Positions 21,302-31,107 of a DNA stretch of 64,000 nt are shown here, piece after piece; position 1 is the stretch's first letter; each line of letters opens with the position of its first letter. The notes under the pieces were generated by a model, which did not search any database, was not told the origin of the DNA, and saw nothing but the letters and a program-made list of their open reading frames with translations. The stretch comes from Diospyros lotus (taxonomy: Eukaryota > Streptophyta > Magnoliopsida > Ericales > Ebenaceae). Both the position numbers and the translations under genes were made by a program. The DNA lies in the NCBI RefSeq assembly GCF_014633365.1, contig NC_068346.1, positions 37,449,191 through 37,513,190 of the forward strand, read 5' to 3'.

Positions 21302-22303
21302 GGACTGTATGTTCTTCAAGGAGAGTCTATCTCTGGTAGTGCTGCAGTTTCAACTTCTGAAATTGATGACACAGTTTTGTGGCATAGGAGACTAGGTCAT
21401 ATTGGAATGAAAGGTTTACTAGAGTTAAGTAAGCAAGGAATCTTAGTTCCTAGGAGGATTGGTAATCTAGACTTTTGTGAGACATGTGCCTTGGGCAAGT
21501 CTCACAGGTTGTAGTTTGTTGTTGCAACTCACAAGTCCCAAGATGTTCTTGAGTATGTTCATTCCGACCTTTGGGGATCTACCCAAGTCGCTAGCTCCCT
21601 TTCAGGCACCCAATATTTCCTTTCCTTTATAGATGACTATTCTAGGAAGGTTTGGGTCTATTTCCTTAAGCATAAGAGTGAAGCTTTTGCTAAATTTAAG
21701 AAGTGGAAGACCTATGTAGAGCTGCAATCAAGCAAGAAAATAAAGATCCTTAGAACAGATAATGGCATGGAATTTCGTAATAAAGAATTCTCAAATTTCT
21801 GTAAACAAGTAGGCATTGCAAGGCATAGAACTTGAAGCAAAACACCTCAGCAAAATGGAGTTGCTGAATGCATGAATAGAACCATCTTAAATAAAGTTAG
21901 ATGTTTTTTGAAAGACTCTAACTTGCCCAAGAAATTTTGGGCTGAAGCAGTTTCAACTGCTTGTTACCTTATAAATAGATCTCCTTCCTCTACCATAGAA
22001 TTTAGAACTCCTGAGCAGTTGTGGAGTGAGAGAATCCCATCTCTAAACCACCTTAGACCTTTTGGATGTATTGCTTATGTCCATAAGAAAGAAGGGAAGT
22101 TAGACCCTAGAGCCAAGAAGGCTGTATTCTTAGGATACCCTCAAGGGGTAAAAGGATATAAATTATGGGTGATTGAGGAAAAGAAAACTGTTATCAGCCG
22201 GGATGTAGTATTCAAAGAAACAGAATACTATACCCCAAATAAGGTGAAAAATCCTAAGGTAGACCAAACTAATAAATTCCAGTCTGAGGTGGAAATGGGG
22301 TAG
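21302..22303 (+). pseudogene. Copia integrase
   Basis: The GAG-pre-integrase region (LWHRRLGHIGMKGL, CETCALGKSHR) is followed by the integrase core with HSDLWG (first Asp), LRTDNGMEF (second Asp) and PQQNGVAECMNRT (Glu). The C-terminal WAEAVSTACYLINRSPS and LGYPQGVKGYKLWV blocks follow. In-frame stops lie near 21512 and 21833. The last 143 residues (21872-22303) are open. Confidence 0.85.
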
Positions 22304-24118
22304 CATTAATGATAAGGTAGAAGAGTCTAGCCGAGAGAGCCCTCAAGAGTCTAGCTCTCAAGATCTTTTCTAAAACTGAAATAGAGAGTGAGGATAATGA
22401 AAATTCAGCTGAAATCATTCCAAAATTGGATGATTATGTCCTATCTAGGGATAGGGTAAGGAGGGAGATTAAACCTCCTTCTAGGTATGCTTATGTTGAT
22501 GTGATGCCTATGCCCTTAACATTGGAGATTCAATAAAGCATAAAGAACCTCTTAGTTATCAAGAGGCCAGCTCCAGTAAATATAGAACAAATTGGTTAAA
22601 GGCAATGAAGGAAGAGATGGAATCTCTTCAAAAGAATAAAACCTGGATTCTTGTAAATAAACCTAAAGACTAGAAAGTTATAGGTTGTAAATGGATATTT
22701 AAAAGAAAGCCAGGTATCCCAGGTGTAGAACTAGCCAGATTTAAGGCTAGGGTAGTTGCTAAGGGTTTTTCCCAAAGAGAAGGCATAGACTACCATGAGG
22801 TGTTCTCCCCTGTAGTAAAGCATACCTCTATAAGGTTAGTTTTAGCTTTAGTAGCCTTAAATGATCTAGACCTTGAGCAATTAAATGTTAAGATTGCTTT
22901 TCTCCATGGAAACCTAGAAGAGAAAATATATATGGATCAACCTATAGTTTTCATAGAAAAAGGTAAGGAGAATAAGGTTTGCTTGTTGCAAAGATCTCTT
23001 TATGGTCTAAAGCAATCTCCTAGACAATGGTATAGGAGATTTGATGAGTTTATGCTCAAAGAAAATTACGCTAGGTGTAACTTTGACCATTGTGTTTATT
23101 TTAAACAGCTTAAAGAAAAGTTGTTCATATATCTCCTTATCTATGTAGATGATATGCTTATAGCATGTAAAGAAAATGGAGAAATAGATAAATTAACTCA
23201 AGCCCTAAAATCAAAATTTGAAATGAAAACCCTAGGTGTAGCCAGGCATATTTTAGGGATAGATATCACTAGAGATAGGAAAATAGGTACTTTGACCTTG
23301 TCTCAATCTGGTTATTTAAGGAAAGTGATAAGTCTCTTTGATATGGAAAGTTGCAAACCTGTTTCAACCCCTATTTCTCCCCATTTTAAGCTTCAAGCTG
23401 TAAAAGGAAATTTACCTAAGGAAGAAGCCGAGTATATGAAGAAGGTTCCTTACTCTAATGCAGTGGGAAGCCTCATGTATGCCATGATAAGAACTAAGCC
23501 TAATATAGCCTATGAGGTTAGCCTAGTAAGTAGATTCATATGCAATCCTTCTAAGGAACATTGGTCAGCTGTTAAGTGGGTTCTTAGCTATTTAAAGGGG
23601 ACAATTAATACGAGTTTAGTGTTTAAATCAAATGTTGAAAATTCTAGCAGCATTAAGGGTTATTGTGGTTTTGATTTTGCAGCTGATTTGGATAAAAAAA
23701 AATCCTTATCAAGATATGTTTTCACTTTGGGTGGAAATGTGACAAGTTGGAAAGCAAATCTCCAACACATAGTGGCTTTATCAACCATTGAGGCTGAATA
23801 TGTTGCATTAATAGAAGCTATGAAAGAAGCTATCTGGTTGTAGTGAATAGTTAGAGAATTAGGTTTAGGTGACCAAATTTTTAAGATATATTGTGATTCC
23901 CAAAGTGCAATTCATCTCTCAAAGAACAGTGCATTTTATGAGAGAACCAAGCACATAGATGTGCGTCTTCATTTTGTTAGAGATATTATAGCTAAAGATC
24001 AGGTTAAGATAGAAAAGATTTCTACTCTAATAAATCCTGTAGATATCCTAACTAAATCAATTCCTGTAGTTAAGTTTGAGCAGGCTCTAGATTTGCTCAA
24101 TATTCTTCCTACGTAGCT
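22304..24118 (+). pseudogene. Copia reverse transcriptase and RNase H
   Basis: RT blocks: WLKAMKEEMESLQKN (near 22600), GCKWIFKRKPG, FKARVVAKGFSQREGIDY, LNVKIAFLHGNLEEKIYM, LYGLKQSPRQWYRRFD and the catalytic YVDDMLIA. Then HILGIDITRDR, VGSLMYAM and RNase H blocks (IVALSTIEAEYVAL and later CDSQSAIHLSKN and ERTKHIDVR). In-frame stops lie at 22672-22674 and 23841-23846, and a frameshift near 22310. The longest open part is 22800-23843. Confidence 0.87.
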
Positions 24119-24186
24119 ATGGAAGATTTGTAGGGGTCTCTAGTCATTATCCACTATTAAATCCATTCTTGAATCAAGGTGGAATT

Positions 24187-24999
24187 TGTTGATTTTATGT
24201 AATTCAAAATATGTTTAATGTTTTGTCAGAATGATGACATGCTGTTATGATATTGAGATGAATTATTATATTTGTTCTTGAATATAATTGTGACTCATAT
24301 TAATTGTTGTTACATGCTGTTAATTATCATGCATGTTTTTATTATGGGCTGTTGAGTTTTATTATGGGCTGAGCCCATATTCTTCTTGGTGGTGTTTGTC
24401 CATTGCTAGCCCAAGCCCATTTCCTGGTCCAATTGGCATTGATATATAAAGGCTGCGAGATGCCCTAATCTACAGAACATTGTGATATTTTCTCGTGCTC
24501 TCTCTCTCTGAAACCCTAGTTGGCGATTTCTTAAAGCGAGACATATCCCGTGAATCCTTTGTTCTGATCTCTGTTTCAATCGGTTGGTTGGTTGTTTCCA
24601 TGGTAAGATCAGTGGGTAAGACAGTTTATTGATTTATCTCTAGGTTGTTTTAAACCCCTGAGGCGTAAGAGGTTGATAGACTGATAGAACAGATTCTTAT
24701 CTTTGATCGCGAGATCGGTATAGAACAGATATACTCTTGTTCTTGTTTTAGTTTCTGTTTTTCAGTTGTATTGCAATACTGTTTCCTTTTTCGTTTTATG
24801 ATCTTGTAATCGATTATAAACTTGACATCTAGTGAATTGACTAGAGGCGAAGCCTCTGTTGTGAGTAGGATCTATTGATCCGAACACATATATCACTATG
24901 TCTTGTGTGTGTGAGTTGTGGTTTAAAGCTTTCGATTTTTACTGTTTATTATGCTTGATCTATATTTGGCCAAAATAATAGGTTGGTTAAAAACCTATA
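24187..24999 (+). repeat. 3' LTR of the LecRLK-1 Copia
   Basis: 813 bp, TGTTGATT...CCTATA, where the terminal CA is mutated to TA. It aligns to 17015-17821 along its whole length with scattered substitutions. Followed by the target-site copy GCCAA. Confidence 0.9.
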
Positions 25000-25004
25000 G
25001 CCAA

Positions 25005-25082
25005 TCTTCAAGCTATAATGATGACTCATCAAAGGTCACCTCATTTTTTTCAGCTGCCAGGATAATTCCAAGAATAAATTAA
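25005..25082 (+). pseudogene. Detached C-terminal tail of LecRLK-1
   Basis: Immediately after the target-site duplication the sequence reads in the LecRLK frame as a Ser-rich tail (SSSYNDDSSKVTS...) ending in TAA at 25080-25082. It aligns with the tail of LecRLK-2 (QSSSYSYNTDSSKVTS), so it is the former 3' end of LecRLK-1, separated by the 8-kb insertion. It cannot be translated with the kinase unless the whole Copia is spliced out. Confidence 0.85.
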
Positions 25083-26099
25083 TCGGTTAGATCCTGCTTA
25101 TTTTAAAATAACCCTTTAGTTAATTTCTAAATCCTGTAATAGGACTTAATTAGTCTTGAATTTAAAACGATTATGTCGTGACAATGTATAAAAACGAGAA
25201 GCAAACAAATAGATAATAGACAAATAAATAAAAGATTTATGTGATTCAATCATAATGTATGATCTACGTTCACGGGCAGAGACAAATAATTTTACTATGA
25301 AGAAAACGAAGCAATACAATCTCTTGATTTTTCTCAAACTCAGAAATCTTGATTACACCCTTAATCCATTTTCATGACACTTTTAATTACATGAATGAGA
25401 ATATATATATATATATCGGAGATTAGGACTGCCACCACAGCTCCCAAGAAAAATTTACATTTGGGTTTTATCTCAAATTATCCAAATCGAGTCAAATAAC
25501 AAATTTCGTTACGAAAATCAAGACATATTTCAACAAATTAAAAATCAAGACATATTTCAACAAATTAAAACTTGATTCTGTCCGAAGAAGGGTTCCACCC
25601 TTGGCTCAATCTCCAAAACCAAAATTATATTTGCATTACACACTATTATTGGGCCTTTAAGCCACTTTCAGCCTTTCTCTGCTGAGTAACCTTTTTCAAG
25701 TTCATGTACAAAAATCAGAGGTTTCATTCTACAAGAGTTTGAATTATTTTGCTTCAATTTGTGAAGTGGGTTCCAATTTTGCAATTGGTTGAAGTTTGTC
25801 TCTCTGGCCTCTGCCTGGATCATGCACGCAACCCAAGCTACAACTGGGGCTTCAATTAGGAGAATGGATGTTTTGAATCCTTATTGTTTCAATATTATTC
25901 CTATTAGAGTTCAACCTACTACAGCAGTAATTGGGTTGTTTATTTCAGATGATTGGGGATAGCATTGAATCTAAAAGGGCAATCGAGTTAGTTGGGGTTC
26001 TGGGGTGCATGGAAACACTGAAACAGTATCATTTTAGTGTTTTTGAAACATTTTTCATTTTCATTTTCGTGCAATCTAAACGACTAGTATCCCTACATC
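25083..26099. other. Intergenic, former LecRLK-1 3' flank
   Basis: AT-rich. Contains (AT)n near 25402-25418 and a direct repeat of AAATCAAGACATATTTCAAC (25517-25572). A possible old LTR-like stretch (AGATTTATGTGATTCAATC near 25231) has no definable ends. No gene is supported. Confidence 0.4.
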
Positions 26100-26104
26100 A
26101 TCAT

Positions 26105-27260
26105 TGATGTTTTACATTTGATATAATTTTGATGATGAAAAACAATTGTATTTTGATGATGAAATAAAGTTATGAGATTTCAATGTTAAAGAATTTTATG
26201 ATTCAAAATATTCTTTTTCATGTTATCATTTATCGTTTCAGTTTTTATAAAAAGGATAGTCGACTATGTTTTTCATTTTGTTGACTATGCCTGAGAATAG
26301 TCGACTATGCTGTTAAGGATAGTCGACTATATTTAAGGATAGTCGACTATCATGTAAGGATAGTCGACTATGGCTTTTCATCTGTCGACTATTTTTGTTC
26401 ATAAAATTCAAAAATCTCTTCATATTTTTGCAATAGTCGACTATACATATGTATCTGTCGACTATGAAATTTTTGTGTTATAAGATAGTCGACTATGCGT
26501 TTTTGTCTGTCGACTATGTTCTGTTTTATTTGTAAAAATAGTCAACTATGCATTTTCTTCTGTCGACTATATCTTTTACAGAAAGCTTCCAACGGCTAGT
26601 TTTTCAACTCCAACGGTCACAAACGGCTACATTTCTTCTCAATCTTTTGGGAAGCCTATAAATACAAGTCATGGATGATCAAGAGAAGACTAATGGATGG
26701 GAACGAGTTGATCTAAAGAGTTCAAATTATTTTTACTCGAGCTTATAATATTTGCGCCTTCACTGTTGTATTTTCTCTCTTCAAGGCTTTGATCCTCACT
26801 TGTATTTATTTACTTCAAGCCTTGTATAATTTTTTGAGAGACATTGTAACTAAGAGATTTATCTCTTAGATCCTCTCTTTGTTATACTTGTTGTATTTCC
26901 TAGCTTGTGTAGCTAGAGGGCCTACTTGGTTTAAGTAGGAGGGTGTATTTCCTAGCTTGTGTAGCTAGAGGGCCTACTTGTGTAAGTAGGAGGTTTTAGT
27001 GAATTGGTTTAAAATCCTTAGTGGGAGCTAAGGTAGTGGATTAGGCTTGGTTTAAGCCGAACCACTATAAATTCTTTGTGTCATTTATCCTTCTTGCTTT
27101 TACATTCATTGAGCGTTACATTTGTCATTTTATATGTTCTATGTTTTAAATCACTAAAACCTCAATTGGGTCAAAAAGTTTTCAAGTTCTATCAAGATTT
27201 TTTAAAATATCCAATTCACCCCCTCTCTTGGTGTGTGCCATAGAACCTACTGTTCTAACA
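26105..27260 (+). repeat. 5' LTR of the SIRE-like element with palindrome array
   Basis: 1156 bp, TGATGTTT...CTAACA. The perfect palindrome ATAGTCGACTAT occurs at 26256, 26297, 26319, 26339, 26360, 26433 and 26485, interspersed with half-forms CTGTCGACTAT. TATAAATACAAG lies near 26657, after the array, so the array sits in U3. A direct repeat of about 60 bp around TTTCCTAGCTTGTGTAGCTA is present at 26894-26995. Confidence 0.9.
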
Positions 27261-27329
27261 ATTGGTATCAGAGCCTTGTTCCCACTGTTTTTCATTGGTT
27301 TAACAACCTAGGGAAAAAGGTCTTGTCAA

Positions 27330-27962
27330 ATGGCACATATTTTCGGCTCATCAATAGTTGAGGGTCAAAGTACCTCTCGTCCACCTTTCTTTAATGGTAC
27401 TAACTTTAATTTTTGGAAAACAAAAATGCTCATCTATCTTATGCAGGATACAAGCCTTGTGCAAGTGATTAAGAAAGGGGTTACGTTGGCCAATATGGAA
27501 AATATGGAGACTTGGACAATAAAGGAAAGAAGAGATATGGAGATAAATGCAAGAGCCATGAACACTTTGTTTTGTGCTCTCTGTGTCGAAGAGTTTAACC
27601 GAGTCTCAACATGCAAAACGGCCAAGGAGATTTGGGACAAATTAGAGGTCACTCATGAAGGCACCAATCAAGTCAAGGAATCAAAGGTAAATCTACTAAT
27701 TCATGAGTATGAACTTTTTTCTATGAAATCTTGGGAACCTATTAATGAGATGTTTACTAGGTTTAATAACATTGTCACAAATTTAGAGGCCTTAGGTAAA
27801 ACATTTACAAATGGAGAAAGAGTTAGAAAAATTCTAAGAAGTTTACCTAGATCGTGGGAATCCAAAGTCACTGCCATAACAGAAGCTAAAGACTTAGATA
27901 ACTTATCTTTTGATGATTTGGTTGGATCTCTCATGACTCGAGATCATGTTGAAGAGAGATAA
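27330..27962 (+). CDS. SIRE-like gag, N-terminal ORF
   Basis: 210 residues starting MAHIFGSSIVEGQS. Shows PPFFNGTNFNFWKTKM, IWDKLEVTHEGTNQVKESKV, FTRFNNIVTNLEALGKTFTNGE, LRSLPRSWESKVTAI and a Copia gag (UBN2/DUF4219) fold. It ends in TAA at 27960-27962. The next ORF starts 16 bases earlier in another frame and carries the rest of gag. Compared with intact SIRE gag this looks like a single-base frameshift, though a programmed shift cannot be excluded from sequence alone. Confidence 0.8.
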   Translation: MAHIFGSSIVEGQSTSRPPFFNGTNFNFWKTKMLIYLMQDTSLVQVIKKGVTLANMENMETWTIKERRDMEINARAMNTLFCALCVEEFNRVSTCKTAKEIWDKLEVTHEGTNQVKESKVNLLIHEYELFSMKSWEPINEMFTRFNNIVTNLEALGKTFTNGERVRKILRSLPRSWESKVTAITEAKDLDNLSFDDLVGSLMTRDHVEER

Positions 27963-28016
27963 TGATGAGATAAATAGAGATAAGAATCTTTTGTTCAAAG
28001 TTTCACACTCATCTAG

Positions 28017-28050
<34 letters not shown>

Positions 28051-28899
28051 GATGAAGATGATGATGATGGTGATTTGATGATAATTACTAGGAAATTCAA
28101 AAAGTTTCTTAGTAGAAAAATGTTGAAAGAATTGGAAAGAAGAAACCTAAGGAAGAAGAAAGATAAGTTTGAGGGGGAGAAATATAAAAATGCAGTTAAA
28201 TGTTATGGATGTCAAAAGTATGGGCATATCATATCCGAATGTCCATCATTTAAGAGGTATGGAAAGAAGTTCAAGAAGAAAATGTATGATTCATCCTCTA
28301 GTGACGAATCTCAAGTGGAGGAAGTGGTCAACCTATGTCTTATGACCAACATAGAAGAGAATCCTTCCCATTCTAGTGATTTAATTTTAAGTTTTACTCT
28401 TGATGAATTGCATGATGCATTCAATGATTTGATGAATGAATTTGAAAATATCAGTATAAAAAACAATGTCTTAAAGAAGAAATTAAAATCTTTAGATAAA
28501 GAAGTGAGCTTATTGAAAGAAGAAAAAGATTCGTGGAATAATGAGAAGAAAATGTTGAAAGCTCAAAATGATGAACATCAAGAGAAAAATAAATGTTTAA
28601 AATTATCTCTTGAAAAAGCTGACAAAGAGAAAGAAGATTTGAAAAATGCTCTTGAGATTCAAAGAAAAGATTTTCATAAAAGAAGAAAAGGGCTAAGTGG
28701 CTTTGTGAAAAGAAAACAAAATTTTGCCTCACATTCTAAAATCACTTGTCATTATTGTGGTCAATGTGGGCATTATGTAAACAAATGCTTTATAAGAAAC
28801 CATCCTACAAGATATAAACAAATATGGGTTCCAAAAGGAATTTTCAATGCTAACTATGGTGACCCCAAAGTGGTTTGGGCACCAAAAGCTTGTGGATGA
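27946..28899 (+). CDS. SIRE-like gag, C-terminal ORF with two zinc knuckles
   Basis: 317 residues. The N-terminal acidic tract is a long Asp run encoded by GAT repeats (28018-28073). It is followed by a basic segment, a CCHC knuckle CYGCQKYGHIISEC (28201-28243), a central coiled coil (about residues 140-245, with LKKKLKSLDKEVSLLKEEKD), and a second CCHC knuckle CHYCGQCGHYVNKC (28748-28790). The C-terminus ends WAPKACG. In autonomous relatives the next domain is the protease (DSGCSRHM type); here the frame ends and pol is missing. Codons are frequently repeated, and the acidic tract is prone to slippage. Confidence 0.82.
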
Positions 28900-29374
28900 T
28901 TTATCTTTGCAGGTTGCTTGTCATTCAAATGAAATTCAAGAAAAAAAATCTATGAATGAATCAAGCATGAAGAAAAGAGTAAGTGAACAAGAAGATCATT
29001 CCTCATTCTACCAACCAAGAGTAAGAGAGTTTGCTAAATTTAATCTTGGTGGTATATTTTCTATCCCTAAATTCTCTGTGTTTATAAGTTTTGATGATCT
29101 TGAGTTATAAGTGTGGCTTTATGATTTTGTTGAAAACTTATATTGGTTTCTAAAATTAAGGGGGAGAATAAATCTTTTTGATATGTGTTATTAAGGGGGA
29201 GTTTGTAAAAATTTATCTTTTCTTATGTACTCTTACCCCATTGATGTTTTGCCCAATCCCCTCTTAATCTTGTGTTAAAATTCTTTCAAATATATCCTTT
29301 TTGATTTATGACAAAAAGGGGGAGACTTTTGGGTATTTCATAAAATGTTTTGTCATCATCAAAAAGGGGGAGAT
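28900..29374 (+). other. SIRE-like 3' internal remnant and polypurine tracts
   Basis: An 87-residue reading frame (to 29110) resembles the very end of the internal region and carries no enzyme motif. Three GGGGGAG tracts lie at 29161-29167, 29197-29202 and 29327-29372; the last abuts the 3' LTR and is the functional polypurine tract. Confidence 0.6.
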
Positions 29375-30571
29375 TGATGCTTTACATTTGATATAATTTT
29401 GATGATGAAAAACAATTGTATTTTGATGATGAAATAAAGTTATGAGATTTCAATGTTAAAGAATTTTATGATTCAAAATATTCTTTTTCATGTTATCATT
29501 TATCGTTTCAGTTTTTATAAAAATGATAGTCGACTATGTGTTTCATTTTGTTGACTATGCCTGAGAATAGTCGACTATGCTGTTAAGGATAGTCGACTAT
29601 ATTTAAGGATAGTCGACTATGCTGTTTTCATCTGTCGACTAATTTTCAGTCTGTCGACTATCATGTAAGGATAGTCGACTATGGCTTTTCATCTCTCGAC
29701 TATTTTTGTTCATAAAATTCAAAAATCTCTTCATATTTTTGCAATAGTCGACTATGCATATGTATCTGTCGACTATGAAATTTTTGTGTTATAAGATAGT
29801 CGACTATGCGTTTTTGTCTGTAGACTATGTTCTGTTTTATTTGTAAAAATAGTCAACTATGCATTTTCTTCTGTCGACTATATCTTTTACAGAAAGCTTC
29901 CAACGGCTAGTTTTTCAACTCCAACGGTCACAAACGGCTACATTTCTCCTCAATCTTTTGGGAAGCCTATAAATACAAGTCATGGATGATCAAGAGAAGA
30001 CTAATGGATGGGAACGAGTTGATCTAAAGAGTTCAAATTATTTTTACTCGAGCTTATAATATTTGCGCCTTCACTGTTGTATTTTCTCTCTTCAAGGCTT
30101 TGATCCTCACTTGTATTTATTTACTTCAAGCCTTGTATAATTTTTTGAGAGACATTGTAACTAAGAGATTTATCTCTTAGATCCTCTCTTTGTTATACTT
30201 GTTGTATTTCCTAGCTTGTGTAGCTAGAGGGCCTACTTGGTTTAAGTAGGAGGGTGTATTTCCTAGCTTGTGTAGCTAGAGGGCCTACTTGTGTAAGTAG
30301 GAGGTTTTAGTGAATTGGTTTAAAATCCTTAGTGGGAGCTAAGGTAGTGGATTAGGCTTGGTTTAAGCCGAACCACTATAAATTCTTTGTGTCATTTATC
30401 CTTCTTGCTTTTACATTCATTGAGCGTTACATTTGTCATTTTATATGTTCTATGTTTTAAATCACTAAAACCTCAATTGGGTCAAAAAGTTTTCAAGTTC
30501 TATTAAGATTTTTTAAAATATCCAATTCACCCCCTCTCTTGGTGTGTGCCATAGAACCTACTGTTCTAACA
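29375..30571 (+). repeat. 3' LTR of the SIRE-like element
   Basis: 1197 bp, TGATGCTT...CTAACA. Same as the 5' LTR except for a few substitutions and an extra array unit (near 29615-29665) that adds about 40 bp. Followed by the ATCAT target copy. Confidence 0.9.
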
Positions 30572-30576
30572 ATCAT

Positions 30577-30786
30577 CAGTGAGCCTCTGTCATTATCAAT
30601 CTTTCACCGTCTCTGTAAACAATTGGGCTCATTTATCATTATCAGCCTCTCTTTCAGTTAGGCGCCTGTGTGAATTTTCCTATCGATATATAGTAGTGGA
30701 TTAAGAGCTTGGAAAATAAATATATACAACCTTAATTCCTGATTCTAGATAGATTAATCTCTTACAACTTTGTTTACAATGTCACG
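30577..30786. other. Host DNA between two insertions
   Basis: About 200 bp with no gene. It continues the sequence left of 26100 and, after the next element, right of 35409. Confidence 0.5.
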
Positions 30787-30791
30787 CTTGA

Positions 30792-31107
30792 TGTTGAAAA
30801 AATAGAGAAGCAATAATTGAAACAAGGACACAAAGTGATTAAAAAAACCAGCATACTTCTTTCATTGATTGTAGTCTTTATATACAAGGAAAATAACCAA
30901 CTTTCCTAAAGACTTGCCACTAAACATAGTGGGTAAAACTGATGAGAAAATGCTGCCATTATCTGAGCCATACGCAGCCACTAACTTCAGAAAAATAGCA
31001 ACTAACTTTGACAAAGTCAAAAGAGAAAATGAAGGGAATAGAAACTGAAAAAACTGATAAAAAATAATAAACCAATATGATGAAATTAAAATGCCAACTG
31101 TCTAACA
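30792..31107 (-). repeat. 3' LTR of the 30.8-35.4 kb Copia
   Basis: 316 bp, ends TGTTG...TAACA on the plus strand, adjacent to the CTTGA duplication. Confidence 0.9.

Larger units (their letters stand above)
17015..24999 (+). mobile_element. Ty1/Copia (Tork-like) retrotransposon inserted in LecRLK-1
   Basis: LTRs at 17015-17821 and 24187-24999, an initiator-Met PBS at 17824-17836, and a purine-rich tract (AAGGTGGAATT) directly before the 3' LTR. The coding order gag-PR-IN-RT-RH is diagnostic of Copia. The target-site duplication is GCCAG (17010-17014) against GCCAA (25000-25004), with one mismatch. LTR divergence by eye is around 5%. Pol has several stops (21301, near 21512, 21833, 22303, 22672, 23841), and gag is split by a solo LTR, so the copy is dead. 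The gag-only element at 55.7-59.35 kb is a related family. Confidence 0.92.
26105..30571 (+). mobile_element. Gag-only SIRE-like Copia element (TR-GAG type, non-autonomous)
   Basis: LTRs at 26105-27260 and 29375-30571, with a perfect 5-bp target-site duplication ATCAT (26100-26104, 30572-30576). The iMet-type PBS TGGTATCAGAGCC begins at 27263, and the polypurine tract AAAAAGGGGGAGAT lies directly before the 3' LTR, with two earlier AAGGGGGAG copies as seen in SIRE elements. The 2.1-kb interior encodes only gag; protease, integrase, RT and RNase H are absent. LTRs are nearly identical apart from an array-length difference of about 40 bp, so the insertion is young. It would depend on another element for enzymes. 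Confidence 0.9.

Noticed and set aside
26250..26585. ATAGTCGACTAT array as a CRISPR or integron site
   Set aside because: Palindromes sit in the U3 of both LTRs of a retrotransposon, with variable short spacers.
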